A DNA stretch of 64,000 nucleotides. It comes from Lantana camara (taxonomy: Eukaryota; Streptophyta; Magnoliopsida; Lamiales; Verbenaceae). The stretch lies in assembly GCA_037501455.1 (NCBI GenBank), contig CM074862.1, forward strand, positions 77,836,501 through 77,900,500. Reading direction: 5' to 3'. The notes beneath the pieces are model-generated. The model did no database searches and had not been told where the DNA came from. It saw nothing but the letters and a program-made list of their open reading frames with translations. Shown piece after piece: positions 34,391 through 48,018 of the stretch (position 1 is the stretch's first letter; each line of letters opens with the position of its first letter). Made by a program: the position numbers and the translations under genes.

Positions 34391-36770
34391 GTTATAGATT
34401 ATTAATTAATTATATTTAAAAAGCACATATTAACATAAAATAGGACTCTTTGTAGAAGTAAAATTTCTCCAACTTACCTAGAAAAGATATATAGTTCAAC
34501 AAGGATTGTTTTAATATTACTATATTAATTAATTGTATTCAAATTTTATATTATAAGTTGTCTATTTTTTTAATTTTAAGGCCTATAATTTAAAATGTTA
34601 TAATAAGATATATCTAATGAATTGAAAAACAAAAAATTGATTCACTTTATTTTAATATATTTTTGTAATTATGTAAAATAAAATATTATTTAGATAAGTT
34701 ACATAAAATAATTTTCAATAAATCAAGCATAATGTAAGTCTAATTATATAAGTCCATAGTTCTATTTATCTAAATCAATAAACTTTCTTAAAATATAATC
34801 ATATTATAATTCTATAAATTTATCTAATTAACAAAATAATATAATTTAATGATTTATATAAAATATTTTTCAATAAATTAATTAATCCTAATGTAATATT
34901 TTTAATTAACTAATACTAATATAATTTTAATTATTTAAATCTAATTAACCATATAATCTTCCTTTAGTTTATATGATAAAATATAAACTAAATACTTCAA
35001 AGCACGAATAGCGTTTTTGGTTTCTTAATTCTATAATTTTAATTAATTGTATTCAAATTTTATAATATAAGTTGCCTGTTTTTTAATTTTGAGGCCTATA
35101 ATTTAAAATGTTATAATGAGATATATCTAATGAATTGAAAAACAACAAATTGATTCACTTTATAAATTTTGTAATTATGTAAAATAAAATATTATTTAAA
35201 TAAGTTACATAGAATAACTTTCAATAAATCAATCATAATATAAGTCTAATTATATAAGTCCATAGTTCTAATTATCTAAATCCATATCTTAAATTATAAT
35301 CATATTATAATTCTATAAACTTATCTAATTAACAAAATAATATAATTTATGATTTACATAAAATATTTTTCAATAAATTAATTAATCCTAATGTAATAAT
35401 TTTTATAACTAATACTAATATAATTTTAATTATCTAAATCCAACTAACCATATAATCTTCCTTTAGTTTATATGATACTTCAAAACACAAATAGCGTTTT
35501 TGGTTTCTTAATTCTACAATTTAGAATTGTAGGTTCTCAGACCAAAATTACTTTAAATTAAGAATACTAAGAAAACTCAATATGTGTGCATATAAAAATA
35601 AGATATAAACTAATTTTATACATAATTTTTACAATATTCGATTAAACATTTATATAAATATACTCTTTTAATTATTTCTACTATATATATAAAATCAATT
35701 ATAAAAAAAATAAACATAAATCTGAAATAATACTCACTAGAAGAATACAAATAAAAAAATAGAATGCAAGATCAAATGACAAAGAGAATATAAAAAAGAG
35801 ATAAATTAAATAAAAAAGAGATAAAGAATAGTTGGTTAAAAAAAAGAATTACTTGATTTTAATGTATATGCATATGCATACCAAATTTAAGAACGACTGT
35901 GAAATATCTTTAGAAATATATGTGAGAATTAATAAAGCGTAATGGTAACAAAATTTTGAAGATTAGATTAAAAATTTCAAAATGTTAGATTTGGTGTGAG
36001 TTCAAGAAACGATATGAATTTTTTTTTAATTTAATCTAAATGAGATTGATCCAATAGTTAACAATTTATTTTTACATTCTCCAAAGTAGCAATATACAAC
36101 TTATTGACCGAATCAAAATTTGAAGTACATTTTGACTTGGGATCATTGCCCAGAAACAATGGTTCTTGAATAGTTTTCAATGTGCTCGAAAAGCAAAAAA
36201 AAAACAAAAAAACAAAAAACAAAAATACAAAGAATTTCTAAAGCATTATGCATGATACACACAAGGTAAATATTCAAATGATTTGGAGGAAGAATTGAAG
36301 GCAGAATATAATAAACTATTGCAACAAAAAGAGATTATTTGGTTTAAGAGTTGAGAATTAATTGGCTCAAATTTAGGGATAAACAAACAAGTTTCTTTCA
36401 TCTGTCAGCCATAATGAGAAGAAGAAAGAATCAGATGAATGCTCTGAAAATAGACAATGAATGAGCAACCAACAAAGATTATCGGGTGTTTATTTGTCTA
36501 ATTTCAAAAATTAATGCTCGACAAAAATAAACGAGTTTTACCCAATTACGTTGTGCAGCATATTGCTCAAAATAATCACCAAGATGATTATACTTCGTTT
36601 AAACCGTATATTAAAAAAATTACGGGATCAAACTAGAATAGCTTCATTCCCGACCAAGGCACCTATTACAATATTTTGATGTCTGAATAAGTGTTACGCT
36701 ACATCACTCCAACGATAAAAAAGGGGCATGGTGCTGAAATTGAATATTGAAACAGCGTACGAAAAAACCC
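34391..36770. other. AT-rich spacer between the two Tat elements
   Basis: No gene is seen. It contains the 514-bp duplication listed separately, an A/CA-rich run near 36189-36225 and scattered homopolymers. Confidence 0.6.
34531..35520 (+). repeat. Tandem duplication, offset 514 bp, diverged
   Basis: 34531-35035 and 35045-35520 share long blocks (aggcctataatttaaaatgt; tagcgtttttggtttcttaa) with scattered substitutions and small deletions. This is non-coding AT-rich sequence. It is older than the 380-bp duplication at 17581, judged by the number of differences. Confidence 0.85.
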
Positions 36771-36775
36771 AATGG
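36771..36775 (+). repeat. Target-site duplication of Tat element 2, left (imperfect)
   Basis: AATGG before the 5' LTR against AGTGG at 49168-49172 after the 3' LTR; four of five bases match. Confidence 0.6.
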
Positions 36776-37617
36776 TGATGAGGCCTAAAAATCATTCTCA
36801 AATCAGAGCCGTCCACGTGGCAACACACTGCTGACCAGAGCCCTGGCGCTCGCCTTGATGGGCTCATGGGCCTTCCACTCGCTCGATTGCCAGTTAGTGT
36901 TATCCGTCAGTCAGCGGGTGACCCTTCAGATCAAGGGCCGTAACCAACGGGTTTGACGCTCGCATCGCGGCCCTCATGGTTATCCTTCTCAGGGAAGCGC
37001 CCACATGGGGGCCCCACTAGTACGCTCGGTATTTCGACGTTCAAGGGTCATATACCGCGAGGAGGCCATCCATACATTCTTCGAGCGTCACCAACGCTCG
37101 GGCATATCCATACCCCGTTTCGTTGGATCCGAACCTCGGCGGAAAGGATCTTAGGTCTGTCTCCCGCGTCGCCCTCGTCAACAACCTCTGACACAAAGGT
37201 ACTGTGTACCGGGCACCTGACACGCCGTCACCCTTTTCAGGGATGTCATTCTCACCCCACCAAAAGCTGACGCGTGTTAGGGCAACACAGGTTTGGGACC
37301 ACATGGTCAATTTACCCCTCTACCCCCATCCCTAACATATAAATAGGAGAGAATCCGTGCATTCTCTCCCAAGTGATCATCTGCATAAAAACCGTACACA
37401 CTGTTCTGGGCATTTTCCACTGAACTTCTCAAGCTTTTCACTCACCACAGTAACTCTACCTTAGTAGCTTGCACTCTTGGTGTTATCCTAGCTGGAAGAA
37501 CCCACGCTCAAAAGGAAACCCAGATCCTGAGGCCCCCTTGCCTGTGATGGTCTTTCCCTTTTTATACAAATTCTAAAGTGTTGTTGCATTAGGAAACCCA
37601 GATTTCTTGCACCATCA
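36776..37617 (+). repeat. 5' LTR of Tat element 2
   Basis: Starts TGATGAGGCC, ends GCACCATCA; 842 bp. A TATA box (TATAAATA, 37338-37345) fits the promoter. Frames found inside it on both strands (for example 36953-37270) recur identically in the other LTR and are not genes. Confidence 0.95.
37338..37345 (+). promoter_or_regulatory. LTR TATA box for gag-pol
   Basis: TATAAATA in a C-rich context, about 380 bp before the gag ATG; the same box sits at 48888-48895 in the 3' LTR. Confidence 0.7.
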
Positions 37618-37621
37618 TTTT

Positions 37622-37639
37622 TGGCGCCGTCTGTGGGAA
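37622..37639 (+). promoter_or_regulatory. tRNA primer-binding site of Tat element 2
   Basis: TGGCGCCGTCTGTGGGAA, four bases after the 5' LTR, identical to the site in Tat element 1. Confidence 0.8.
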
Positions 37640-37716
37640 ACCATCACCACCATCTTTGGTATAGCCAGTTTCTTCCGCTGAAAGCTAGTTGAAAAGTAAC
37701 ACCCAAGTCTTGAATC

Positions 37717-40700
37717 ATGGTTACTGCCACAAGATCTGGAACTTTAGGGAACAGGGGAGGTCTTCCTCCCACCAACGGAGAAAACGCTGAGAACCCTGTT
37801 CTCGCCGGAGGGGCACCGCCCCTTGCGGCCGGAAACGTTGATGCCACTGTACCCCTCCCAACTGGGAATGAAGCAGGAGGATCAGGTTCCAATCCCCCCC
37901 CCCCCCCCCCCCCCCCCAACTTTCGCCTCAAACGTCCCTGCCTCCCATCTTGGCGTATATCCTATGGCCATGCCGCCGCCAGGATACGCGCTCACGCAGC
38001 CCGGAGTAATGCCTGGAACAACGCCGGGAATGATACCTTTGGTCCCTCCATATCAAGTGGGGACACTGAACCTCCCTCTAGCAATGCCAAGGGAAATACA
38101 GGGGGTGGAGATGCCCCAACTCACTACGCAACAACTTCAGGCGTTGTACGCGCAGTGCGAGAGCCAAGCTGTACAGAATGCCTGGGAGCACTTCACCATG
38201 GCTTATTTCCCTTCATACGCGGGCGCTCGGATAGCCCCACCCTTGGGCGGGCTCCCTGCACATCCTTTGACAATGGCCCAAAATGCTCTACGGGCACAAC
38301 AACCTCCCCCACCTGCTCCGAATCAAGAAAATGAAGCCCCACCGAGGGTCCAGCAAGAACGACCCGTTGACGGAGATGACAGGGCTCCTCGAGATGAGGC
38401 GGCCGGAAATGATGAAGAGGTCCAGTCAAGGGCCACAAGGAGGGCAAACCGCAGAAATGTCGGTGACCCTCAGCTAGCAGCTGTACAAGACCAAATTCGA
38501 GGGCTCCAAAACGTGGTAGAGCAGCTCTCTCGAGCGCGGTCTCACGCCCCCCGTGAGGGGGACGAGAGGTCCAAGGCCAGAGACGCTCGGCGACCACGCA
38601 GCCCCATTTCCCACCGAAGAAGAGAGGCTAGCTATGAAGATCCCGACGAGCGGGATTACAGGATCATGGTGGGCGATTCCCCCCTCGTCGAGGAAGTTCT
38701 AATGACCCGCGCAGGGAAGGGTAAAATTCCCTCTTCAATTAACAGATACGATGGAACCACGGATCCAGCCGAACATCTGGACCATTTCGTGCATCTAATG
38801 CACCTGTACGACCATCCAGACAACTACTGGGCCAAGGTATTTGTCACTTCCCTCACTGGAATGGCCCAAGAGTGGTACAAAAAGCTCCCTCCGCGCTCAA
38901 TCCGAGGGTATTATGACTTGACGGATGCATTTGTCAGCCACTTCAATTCGCTGAAAGCACCAGCCCCGGCCGCGACCGCTCTTTATAGCCTGGTCCAAGG
39001 GCCGAACGAGACCCTCCGGTCCTTCATGGGGAGGTTCAACAAAGAGATTCTGCTAGTAGAAAAGCCCTCGATGGACTTTTTGAGGCACGTGCTGTTCGGT
39101 GCCATCAACATGAAGCATTACGTCAGCAAAGAATTTGTGGAGGAAGTGGCCAAGAAGAAGCCACGTTCGTTGATGGAAATTCGGGAGATTGCAGACTCCT
39201 TCTTTACCCTCGAGGACATGTACATAGCGAGGGAACAGAAGATGGCAAATGCCCCTCGCCCCACCAGAAACCACGAGGACAAAGTGGAGCCCCACCGAAG
39301 TCACCGCCGCAGCCCAATACCCGCTCGTCGTCATTCCTCTCCCCCACGGAGGCTCGAGCGTGTCCCACTCAATCGCCCAATCGCCGAAGTTTATTCCCTG
39401 GCGGACCAGAAGTTGTTCAAAAGGCCGCCCAAGCTGAGAGAGACCGAGGCTCAAAAGCGCTCGGGAAAGTATTGTGCTTTCCATAAGAAGAAGGGGCATG
39501 ACACTAACGAATGCCGTCACCTGGAGAAGGAGATTCAGCGGCTGATTGCTGGGGGGCACCTCAAAGAGTTTGTAAAAGTACTGGAAGGATACGACGAACA
39601 TTGCGCAGGACGGGCGCTCGAAAGAAGAAGAAGCCGCTCACGTTCTCGTAGTCCTCGTCGCCAGCGCCCTGAAGCCAGCGAGCGCAACAAGGGGAAAGGG
39701 GTAGACGTGGAGAATCAGCCCTTTGCGGTCATTCACATGATTGCGGGGGGACCCTCGGGGGGCGACTCCAATGCTTCCCGTCGCCGCCATGTACGGAGCT
39801 ATAACCAGAGCCCGTCACTCCTTCGCCCAGTGCTCTCCGTAGACAGCTCGTCGCGCTCGAAGGAGGGGGACGTCATAGGATTCACAGAGAAAGATCTTGA
39901 TCATGTTGTAACCCCCCATGGGACGGGAAAAACCTCTGACTGTCCCATGGTGGTTAGTTTAGACGTTCATAACCACACTGTAAAGAGGGTTTTATTTGAT
40001 AGTGGAAGCTCTGTGAATGTTCTCCCGTACTCAACGTTTCAACAAATGAACATAACCAACATTCCCCTCGAACCTCTCAGAACTGCCCTTGTAGGTTTCG
40101 GAGGTTCCGAGATTGTCCCTCACGGACAGATTCGCTTGGCCACCTCTTTTGGTCGCGCCCCACAGCGAAAAACGTTGAGCGTCCTATACACCGTCGTCGA
40201 GGTGGATCTCCCTTACAATATCATCATTGGGCGCCCAGCCCTCGTGGATTTCAAGGCCGTAATTTCCACCTATCATCAAAAGGTTAAGTTTCCAACCCCC
40301 GAGGGCACTGGGGAAATTCTGTGTAACGTCAAAGAAGCTTGGGAGTGTTACATACTTTCGCTTCGCAGCCACAAGCCCAAGCAGTCCATTCAAGCTGGAT
40401 CTACTAAGAAATCCGTTGATTTCCCAGAACTAAACGAAGATGGCCCCGAGCGTAAAAGAGCCAAGCTGTACCGGAAGAAGAATAAAAGGAGGACCCCTGG
40501 AGACGTTCAGTGCTCGGAGAAAGGGCCACCTGGGGCCGTCGAGGGTTCTTCCTCAGAAAACGAGGGAGATGAGCCCAGGAATACGCTCACTGGGAAGAAA
40601 CAAGCGTTAGAAGCACCGAGGCCGGAGGTTCGGATTGAGCCCACCGAGGAGTTTTTGACCGTCGAATTGGAGCCTGGGAATCCGGATAAAACAACCCAGA

Positions 40701-43700
40701 TTGGCTCGAGCCTGGATGGGCCCTCGCAAGTTTTGATGATCGACTTCCTAAGGGAGAATATAGACGTTTTTGCGTGGAAAGCTTCTGATCTCACAGGGAT
40801 AGATCCGAGCGTCATTGTTCACAGACTGAACGTGGATCCAACCTTCAAGCCCATCAAACAGAAGAAGAGAGACGTTCATGGCTTTAGGAAACGGGTTATC
40901 GAAGAAGAGGTTGGTAAGTTGCTTGATGCTCAGTACATCGAGGAGATTTTGTACCCAGAGTGGCTTTGCAATGTGGTGCTCGTTCCAAAGAGCACTAATA
41001 AGTGGCGTATGTGCAACGACTTCACTGACCTCAACAAAGCGTGCCCCAAAGACCATTACCCCCTACCGAGGATCGATCAGTTGGTAGATTCTACGGCCGG
41101 GTGTGAACTCATGAGCATGATGGACGCCTTTCAGGGATATTATCAAATCTTTATGGCGCCCGAGGATCGCCCCAAAACTGCGTTTATTGTGCATTTGGGT
41201 GTCTACTGTTTCAAAGTCATGCCCTTCGGGCTCAAAAATGCGGGAGCAACCTATCAACGCCTTGTCAATAGAATGTTCGAGCGCGAAATTGGAAAATCTA
41301 TGGAGGTATACGTGGATGATATGATAGTCAAAAGTGAGCGCCAACACTCCCATCTGGAGGATCTCAAGCAGACTTTCGATATTCTTCGTCGCTACGGCAT
41401 GAAGTTGAACCCTTCAAAGTGCACTTTTGGCGTTCAAAGTGGTAAATTCCTGGGATACATGGTCAGCCAACGTGGCATCGAGGCTAACCCTGAGAAGATT
41501 AAAGCGATCCTGGATATACCCTCCCCTCGCAATCTGAGAGAGGTCCAGGTGCTCGTGGGAAAGGTCATTTCACTAAATCGGTTCATCTCCCGCTCAGCGG
41601 ACCGGAATTTGCCCTTCTTTAAAATTTTGCGCAACGCTCGGAATTTCACGTGGAACGAGGATTACGAAAAGGCCTTGCAGAATATGAAACAGTACCTGTC
41701 GAGCGCGCCTTTGTTGACCAAGCCAATCCCAGGAGAGAACTTGTTTATCTACCTCTCAGTTTCTTTAGAAGCCACGAGCGCTGTCCTCGTAGCAATCCGC
41801 GAGCGTAAGCATATGCCGGTGTATTACCTGAGCAAGACTCTACAGGGAGCCGAGAAAAGATACATGGAAATTGAGAAATTTGCCTTTGCGCTCGTTAATG
41901 CATCCCGAAGGCTGAGGCCATACTTTCAGGCTCACTCCATCACAGTGCTCACAGATCAACCGCTCAGACAAGTTTTATCTAAGCCGGATGTTTCGGGAAG
42001 ATTAATTAAATGGGCGATTGAGCTTAGTCAGTTTGATATCTCCTTCGAGCCCCGTACAGCCATACAGGCTCAGGCAGTAGCCGATTTGTTGGTCGAACGT
42101 TTCAATTTGGAAACTGAGCCGCAGGCGGACGATGGTTTCTGGCTTTTGCATACTGATGGCTCCTCGACCTCACAAGGGGGGGGAGCCGGGGTAACCCTCA
42201 GGGATCCCCTTGGGCCGGAAGTCGACTACGCAATCAAGCTGGCGTTTCAAGTCACCAACAACGAAGCTGAGTATGAGGCTCTCATCCAAGGGCTCAGGAT
42301 TGCGCTCCAAAATGGGGCCACTCGTGTCACAGCATACGTTGATTCGCAGTTGATCGCGAGTCAAATTGACGGTAGTTATGAGGCTCGAGAAGCCACCATG
42401 GCACAGTACTTGTCGAGCGCCAAGAAAGAGATAGCCAAGTTCAAGGAATTCCATCTTTTGCAAATTCCGAGGGCGGAAAACGAACATGCTGACGCTCTAT
42501 CGAAGTTTGCGTCTGCCTTGGATGGCGGTAGTGAACGCGCTGTTACATTTCTGAGAACGGAGGAGCCACTGATAAGCAAAGGCGAACCTTCGAAAGAAGT
42601 GCACGTGATTGACCCATCCGAGCCTTGTTGGCTTGATGAAATTGTCAGATTCCTCCAGGACGGAACTTGCCCGAGCGACAAAGTTGAGGCTCGGAAGATC
42701 AGATGTAAAGCCCCTCGCTTCTCCTTAGATGCCGAGGGTCGGTTATTCAAGCGATCCTTCCTAGGACCACCGTTGAGATGTTTGAGACCCTCGCAGGCTA
42801 AAGAAGTTTTAGAGCATGTACATAATGGGAGTTGCGGGAACCACTCAGGCGGACGAATCTTGGCAAAGAAAATCTTAAGGAGTGGGTTCTATTGGCCCTC
42901 AGTACTGCAAGATGCCATTAAATATTCCAAGAAATGTCCCAAGTGCCAGTTCCACTCCAACACTCCCCAGCTGCCGGCAGCTCAAATGACTCCTATTGAC
43001 GTTTCCTGGCCTTTTGATCAATGGGGCATTGATATTGTGGGGCCTCTCCCAATGGCGGTCGGGCAAAAGAAGTTCGTAATACTGGCCGTGGATTATTTCA
43101 CCAAGTGGGCTGAGGCAGAAGCGGTCGCTAAGATAACGTTCAAAGTTGTGAGGGATTTTATTTGGAAAAATATCATCTGCAGATACGGCATCCCGAGGGT
43201 GCTCATCTCGGATAACGGTTCCCAGTTTATCGCTGCAGACACGCGGGATTGGTGCTATGAATTAGGGATCGAACAACGATTCACTTCCGTGGGTCATCCT
43301 CAGGCCAATGGTCAAGCCGAAGTGACCAACCGGACCATACTCCAGCATCTGAAAACGATGCTCGAAAGCAAGAAGGGAGAATGGGCTGAAGAACTTCAGG
43401 GAGCCCTATGGGCGTACCGCACTACTCCGCGAGCGGCAACGGGGGAAACCCCTTATTCCCTCGTGTACGGCTCCGAGGCCATGATACCTACGGAAATAGC
43501 TCAAGAATCCGCACGCGTTGCCTATTTCGAGCCTGCCGCCAACGAGGCCAATCGGGCGCTTGAATTAGATTTATTGGATGAGAAGAGGAATGATGCTTGG
43601 GCACGTATTCACAAATACAAACCAACCGTTGCTCGCCAGTACAATAAACGTGTTAAAGAAAGGACTTTCCAGCTAGGGGACTTGGTTCTCAAAAAAGTTG

Positions 43701-43858
43701 AAGTCTCCAAACACGTAGGTAAGTTGGACCCTAATTGGGAAGGCCCCTTCAAAGTCATCCAGGTACGAGCGAACAACACCTACCTATTGGAAACTTTGCA
43801 AGGCGAGCGACTCCCTAGGCCATGGAATGCATGCAACCTCAGAAGGTTTTACGTGTAG
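37717..43858 (+). pseudogene. Gag-pol polyprotein of Tat element 2, frame broken at a C24 tract
   Basis: The natural start is ATG 37717 (MVTATRSGT). That frame is sound up to a run of 24 C at 37894-37917, after which the polyprotein continues in the next frame without interruption to 43858. Order: Pro-rich N-terminus; gag domain (about 38820-39060); Cys/His knuckle CAFHKKKGHDTNEC (about 39473); protease DSGSSVNVL (about 39998); RT with MPFGLKNAGAT and YVDD (about 41308); RNase H; second archaeal-type RNase H (HTDGSS about 42148; NNEAEYE; VDSQL); integrase HHCC (42820-42955) and DDE residues (GIDIVG, SDNG, QAEVTNR); end PWNACNLRRFYV. The tract encodes the proline run, so a change in C number alone explains the break. 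It may be slippage in vivo or a sequencing miscount. An alternative ATG at 37823 is already in the downstream frame and would give a 2011-residue protein lacking the first about 60 residues. Confidence 0.88.
37894..37917 (+). repeat. Poly-C tract (C24) in gag
   Basis: An uninterrupted run of 24 C, encoding proline in either flanking frame; it separates two frames of the same polyprotein. Confidence 0.9.
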
Positions 43859-44868
43859 ACTTCAATTTCTTTGTAATGGCCCGTTTGTGGCGTGAAAGCG
43901 CATTGTAATCATTTCCAAAAAATGCATTTATGTAACAGTAAGTATTTAACTCTTTGTTTTTATTATTTGCTTGCTTTGATTATTTTTATTTAATAATTCG
44001 AGCGACAAGGGGCCTACTCCGTGTCGAGCATCCTCCACGTCGAAAAGCCTAAGCAAAACTCCAATCATTCCGAAACTACGCTGTCCAGGTGTTGAGGATC
44101 ATCCACCTATAACAGTTTGAATAGTTTGTGATATGAAGTCCTAATTTTGAGCGCGTCCGACAACGGGGAGCCCAACGCACAACTTACGCCAGCTGAGTGT
44201 TCACCGCTCTAGCTCGTGCACGAAAGGACCCCCTGTGACCCTCATCCAATTGGGTAAGAGCACGCTCGTAAATAGTGGATGCCACTAACACTACGACTAC
44301 GCTCGTTTTTACCCCTACTAAACCAATCCTACAGGGATTTCCTAAGTTCCAATTCAAGCCTCAAGGAGAATATAGCCAGGGAATATTCACGAGGATCACC
44401 CTCGCGCCTGTATTCCCTCAAAGGTTTTCTAAGTCCAAATACACAGTTCATTTCTACTGTGGCCAGGGAACCCTCCTAAGGGTCACCCTCGCGCCCGTAC
44501 CTGCAACAAGCCAACCGCCCGACGTCGCGAGCATCTAAACTTGATATGCATGGTGATGAGTGTCAAAGGACCGTCGTAAAAGACGCCCTAGCCTACTTAC
44601 ACACTAATCGCAAACGCTCAAACAACAGATATCAATATGAAAGCGGAGAGCACGATGGAATAACGTCATTCATCATTTAAAAAGCAAGTAAGATAACATT
44701 CAGACATTCGAGCATTGAAGAAGAGATGCAAATATATCAGAAAGCGACATAAAGGATCCAATGTATTCTGGGACTAAAAGAAGGATTAAATACAAGAATA
44801 AAAATTGTTCATAAAGGAGAAGAGGCATTCGAACGGGTAAGAGCAAGAAGATGGTAGCCATGGGAGCT
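43859..44868. other. Non-coding spacer between convergent pol and antisense gene
   Basis: About 1 kb holding the two 3' ends. Short frames at 44275-44538 overlap a loosely repeated block (gatcaccctcgcgcctgta / ggtcaccctcgcgcccgtac) and show no domain. I see no gene. Confidence 0.6.
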
Positions 44869-47736
44869 TCATTGGGCCGGAGCGTCAGGCTCGGGAGGAG
44901 CGGTTGAAAGGGGAACTGGGGCCAACACGTTAGCATCAGAAGTTTGGGCCTCGCCGGGTTCCTCTGCATCCGTCACGTCCATAAGGGTGCCCTCATCTTC
45001 TATCAGGAGAGGCTCGGGATCCCTCCGGTTAGCGGCAATAAACTCCCTCTGCAGTGTTTCCACCAACTCCTGATACTCAGGCTCCGCCAGAGTATCCGCG
45101 GGATCCTCCTCCTGGACCATGGGCTCGCAGTTCTCGTCAAGGTCCATGCGCAGACGAGCGTCAGATCGAGCGCTTTCCGGGGCCAGTCCCAACCTCACCA
45201 TTTGCCCAATCGCTTTATGGAAGAAGCGTCGAGCATTATCGAAGCACTGAATGTTGGCCGCGAACACAAAGGCCTTAGAGCGCACGAACTTCTTCACCGC
45301 CTCCCAAGATACCCTCGCCTCCAAGCCCTGTATTTTGCCCTGCAAATCAGCGAGGGTCTTGTTGGCGGCCTCGTTCTGGCGAGTGCTCTCCGCTAACTGC
45401 TCACCCAGTTCCACATTTTGGGTCCTCAGCTGGTCTCGCTCATCCTTCATCTTCTTGTGACGCTCATCAAGAGTAAGATAGGCCTCGTCCGTCTTTCGAA
45501 GGTTCTCCCTCGCCTGATCCAAGTCACGGTGGGCTGCAGTTAGTTGAGCGTGGAGGTTGTTGTAATCCTCTTGCAATTGGACCGGGTCAGAGACGCGCAA
45601 CAGTTTCTTGTATTTGGCCTTATGACTGGAGTATGCTTGCGCTCGACCCTGCAAGTTCTTCAGTCTTGGGATTACCTCCTGAGAAACATTAAGCGAGGGT
45701 CATAATTCGAGCGTGGAAAAAGAAAGGAAAATGTGGTAATAGGGAATACACACGTACCGTCATAAGAACGTGGCATGCATCATCAGCAACGCGAGCGGCA
45801 TCATGATTGTTCAACTTGTCATGGTCGCCGGAAAATTGGAGTTTCCCAACGATGTCGGAGACAAGGTTGACGGAGTAAGCGTTCTTTTTTAAGAGCACGG
45901 GGCCCTCAGTCCGCTGCCGCTTGTAACGGGAGTCACCCTTGCAGCCTATCTTCCAGAATTCTTCATCCTCGGAAGACGAAGTGTCACTGCCCTCGCCTCG
46001 GTGGCCCACGACCACCTCTTTCCCCTTGCCGGAAATAGGAAGGGAATCCGGCATCCTTTTCCTCTTGCCAGGACGGTCAGCCCGGAGGGTTTCATGGATA
46101 CGAACAGGCTCCCCCGAGCGGTTCCGGGATCCGCTTGAACTCAGAGAGATTGGGCCTACGGGGGCCGCCGGCGGAGGAGTGGCCTCGGGGGCACCCTCCA
46201 GCGTCAGATCCTCAATGGGGCCCCTTGGAGGAACCTCATTTCCTGCGCCCCCACGAGCATCGCCTTGTCCCCGGCCCGCTGCTCGGCGGTTTACCCTCGC
46301 CCTCGGAGGGCGGTTCTGCTGCGGTTGCGGCTGTTGGGGGTCAACTGCGGGTCCTTGGGCACCCAGCATACGGGATAAGGCCTCAGCATTCATGCCTTGT
46401 GATAGAATTTGGATGCCTGCAAGCAAAAGGAAACGAGCGTCAGAAGACTGATTATCTGGATCACATAAACAAGGAAACAACGATAACGTTAAGTCAGAAA
46501 ACTATTCTAAAGGTTAGAGATGTTAGTTCCTAGAATCTGACCGTCGAGGGCCATGATGTCAGTTGGGGGATTGAGTATCATATCCGGGGGGCAAGATAAT
46601 CCGTAGCGGAACAATATCTTTTCGTTCTTCACCAGTGTCTCCGCCTTAATCCACTTCTTTTCAGCCCTCATCTCGAGGGCTAACCCCATCGCCCACTCCT
46701 CAAAATCCTTGTTCCTCATCCTCTCCCTAATCAATGGACCCTCGCCGTGAATCATCCATTGACGGTGAACCCCAAAAATTCCCCCGGGAGCCCCCACGAA
46801 AAAGTATTTTTCCTTCCAATGCTCGCCATACGAGGAAGACGGGGAATCTATCATCTTGAAGCCTGATTTGGCCTGGGCGTAGTAAAATCCATCCGTAGGC
46901 GACGAGCGTGGCGAGCGGGCTACTTGGATTAAGCTGTCAAAATTGATTATCGAAGGTGCTTTGCCCAGGGCCCTCATCATTATTATGAATGCGTTGATTA
47001 GGGCTATGCCATTGGGAAGAATTTGTGAAGGGCAAAGCCCTAGATGGTGGTAAATGATGACGGCAGCGTGAGCGATTGGAAACCTCAGACCGCCAGCAAG
47101 AACTGTGTCCCAGTAGACCGCCATCATCCCAGGCGGTGGTCGATTGGCCCTTTCCCCCTCCTCAGGAAGTCTCATGGGGAACACAACTTCATCCCAATAC
47201 GCTTTCGCCCTCAGCTCCTCCAAATCACCGAGGGTCAGGATACTCTCAATCTCATCCGGAGACCTGTCAGTTTGATGGCGGTTGTCTTGCCTTACTCGAG
47301 TGACAGGCTCCTTGCCTCTCCTCTGACGCCTTCTGGAGGGTTCAGCCTCGAATGGACGCCCGGATGGACCCGCTTCACCCTCGGGAGCCGCCATTGCCAC
47401 TGTGATCCTGTGATCTTGGGGTCTCACGGCACTGTTCAAAACAGGGAGTGCTCTCTCCCCTTGTCTCAGCATCTCCATCACATTATCCATCTCCTGGAAA
47501 AGATCCTCCTGCTCACCGGGAGCACGCTCGTTCATCCCTTGAACAGCGGCGTTCACCTCTTCCTCCCCGGTGTCAACTGGAGCCTGGGCCACCGATATTG
47601 CCATGGGAATAACTTCACCTCCTGAGTGCGCCCTAATTAGAGGAACGGCTACGGGGACATCGCCATGAGGGGAGGAGCTCCCCACCGACATCTCCTCAAT
47701 TTCCCTTACATAATCATCGGCTTGATTTCCGGCCAT
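44869..47736 (-). CDS. Antisense ORF of Tat element 2, three exons, PF04195-like plus coiled coil
   Basis: Seen: exons 47736-46542, 46416-45758 and 45678-44869 (minus strand). Introns: GTCAG...TTGCAG (125 bp) and GTACGT...CTCAG (79 bp). Joining them keeps phase exactly and gives 887 codons. Residues about 165-345 resemble the 'putative gypsy type transposon' family (FPIAHAAVIIYHHLGLCPSQ, then PNGIALINAF). Exon 2 is Arg/Pro-rich with basic patches that could be nuclear signals (RPGKRKR, YKRQR). Exon 3 has a heptad-rich coiled coil (about residues 645-740). Known: antisense ORFs lie at this place in some Tat elements, and their function is not established. Inferred: an element-encoded nuclear or regulatory protein expressed from its own promoter, convergent with pol. 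There is no sign of decay. I cannot exclude extra 5' exons; the leader has an intron-like segment. Confidence 0.8.
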
Positions 47737-48018
47737 GGTCAGTTTTCAATTTTTTGGGAACGGGATTTCTAACAGAGAGCTTAAGGGGGGATAAACTTTC
47801 AGAAACAAATTCAGTGGTGGATAGTGGGTCTTCCCTCAAGGGTTTATCTCACACAACCTAAAACTAATGTTAGTACGGGGAAAATAAGAAGAAGAATCAG
47901 GAATTTTTTACCTAAGATGTGGAGAAGAAGAAATTCGCCGGAGCAAAGGACTCTTGCTATGGATATGCTTGAAGGAAGTCTGAATGCGTGAAAAAGCTTC
48001 CAAGGCCCTGCAAACCCT

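Noticed and set aside
36953..37310. Frames on both strands repeated at 48503-48860
   Set aside because: Present identically in both LTRs of Tat element 2, without domain similarity.
38193..41649. Minus-strand frames of 70-180 codons opposite gag-pol of element 2
   Set aside because: Shadows of the GC-rich gag-pol frame. Unlike the 44869-47736 gene they show no splice continuity or domain.
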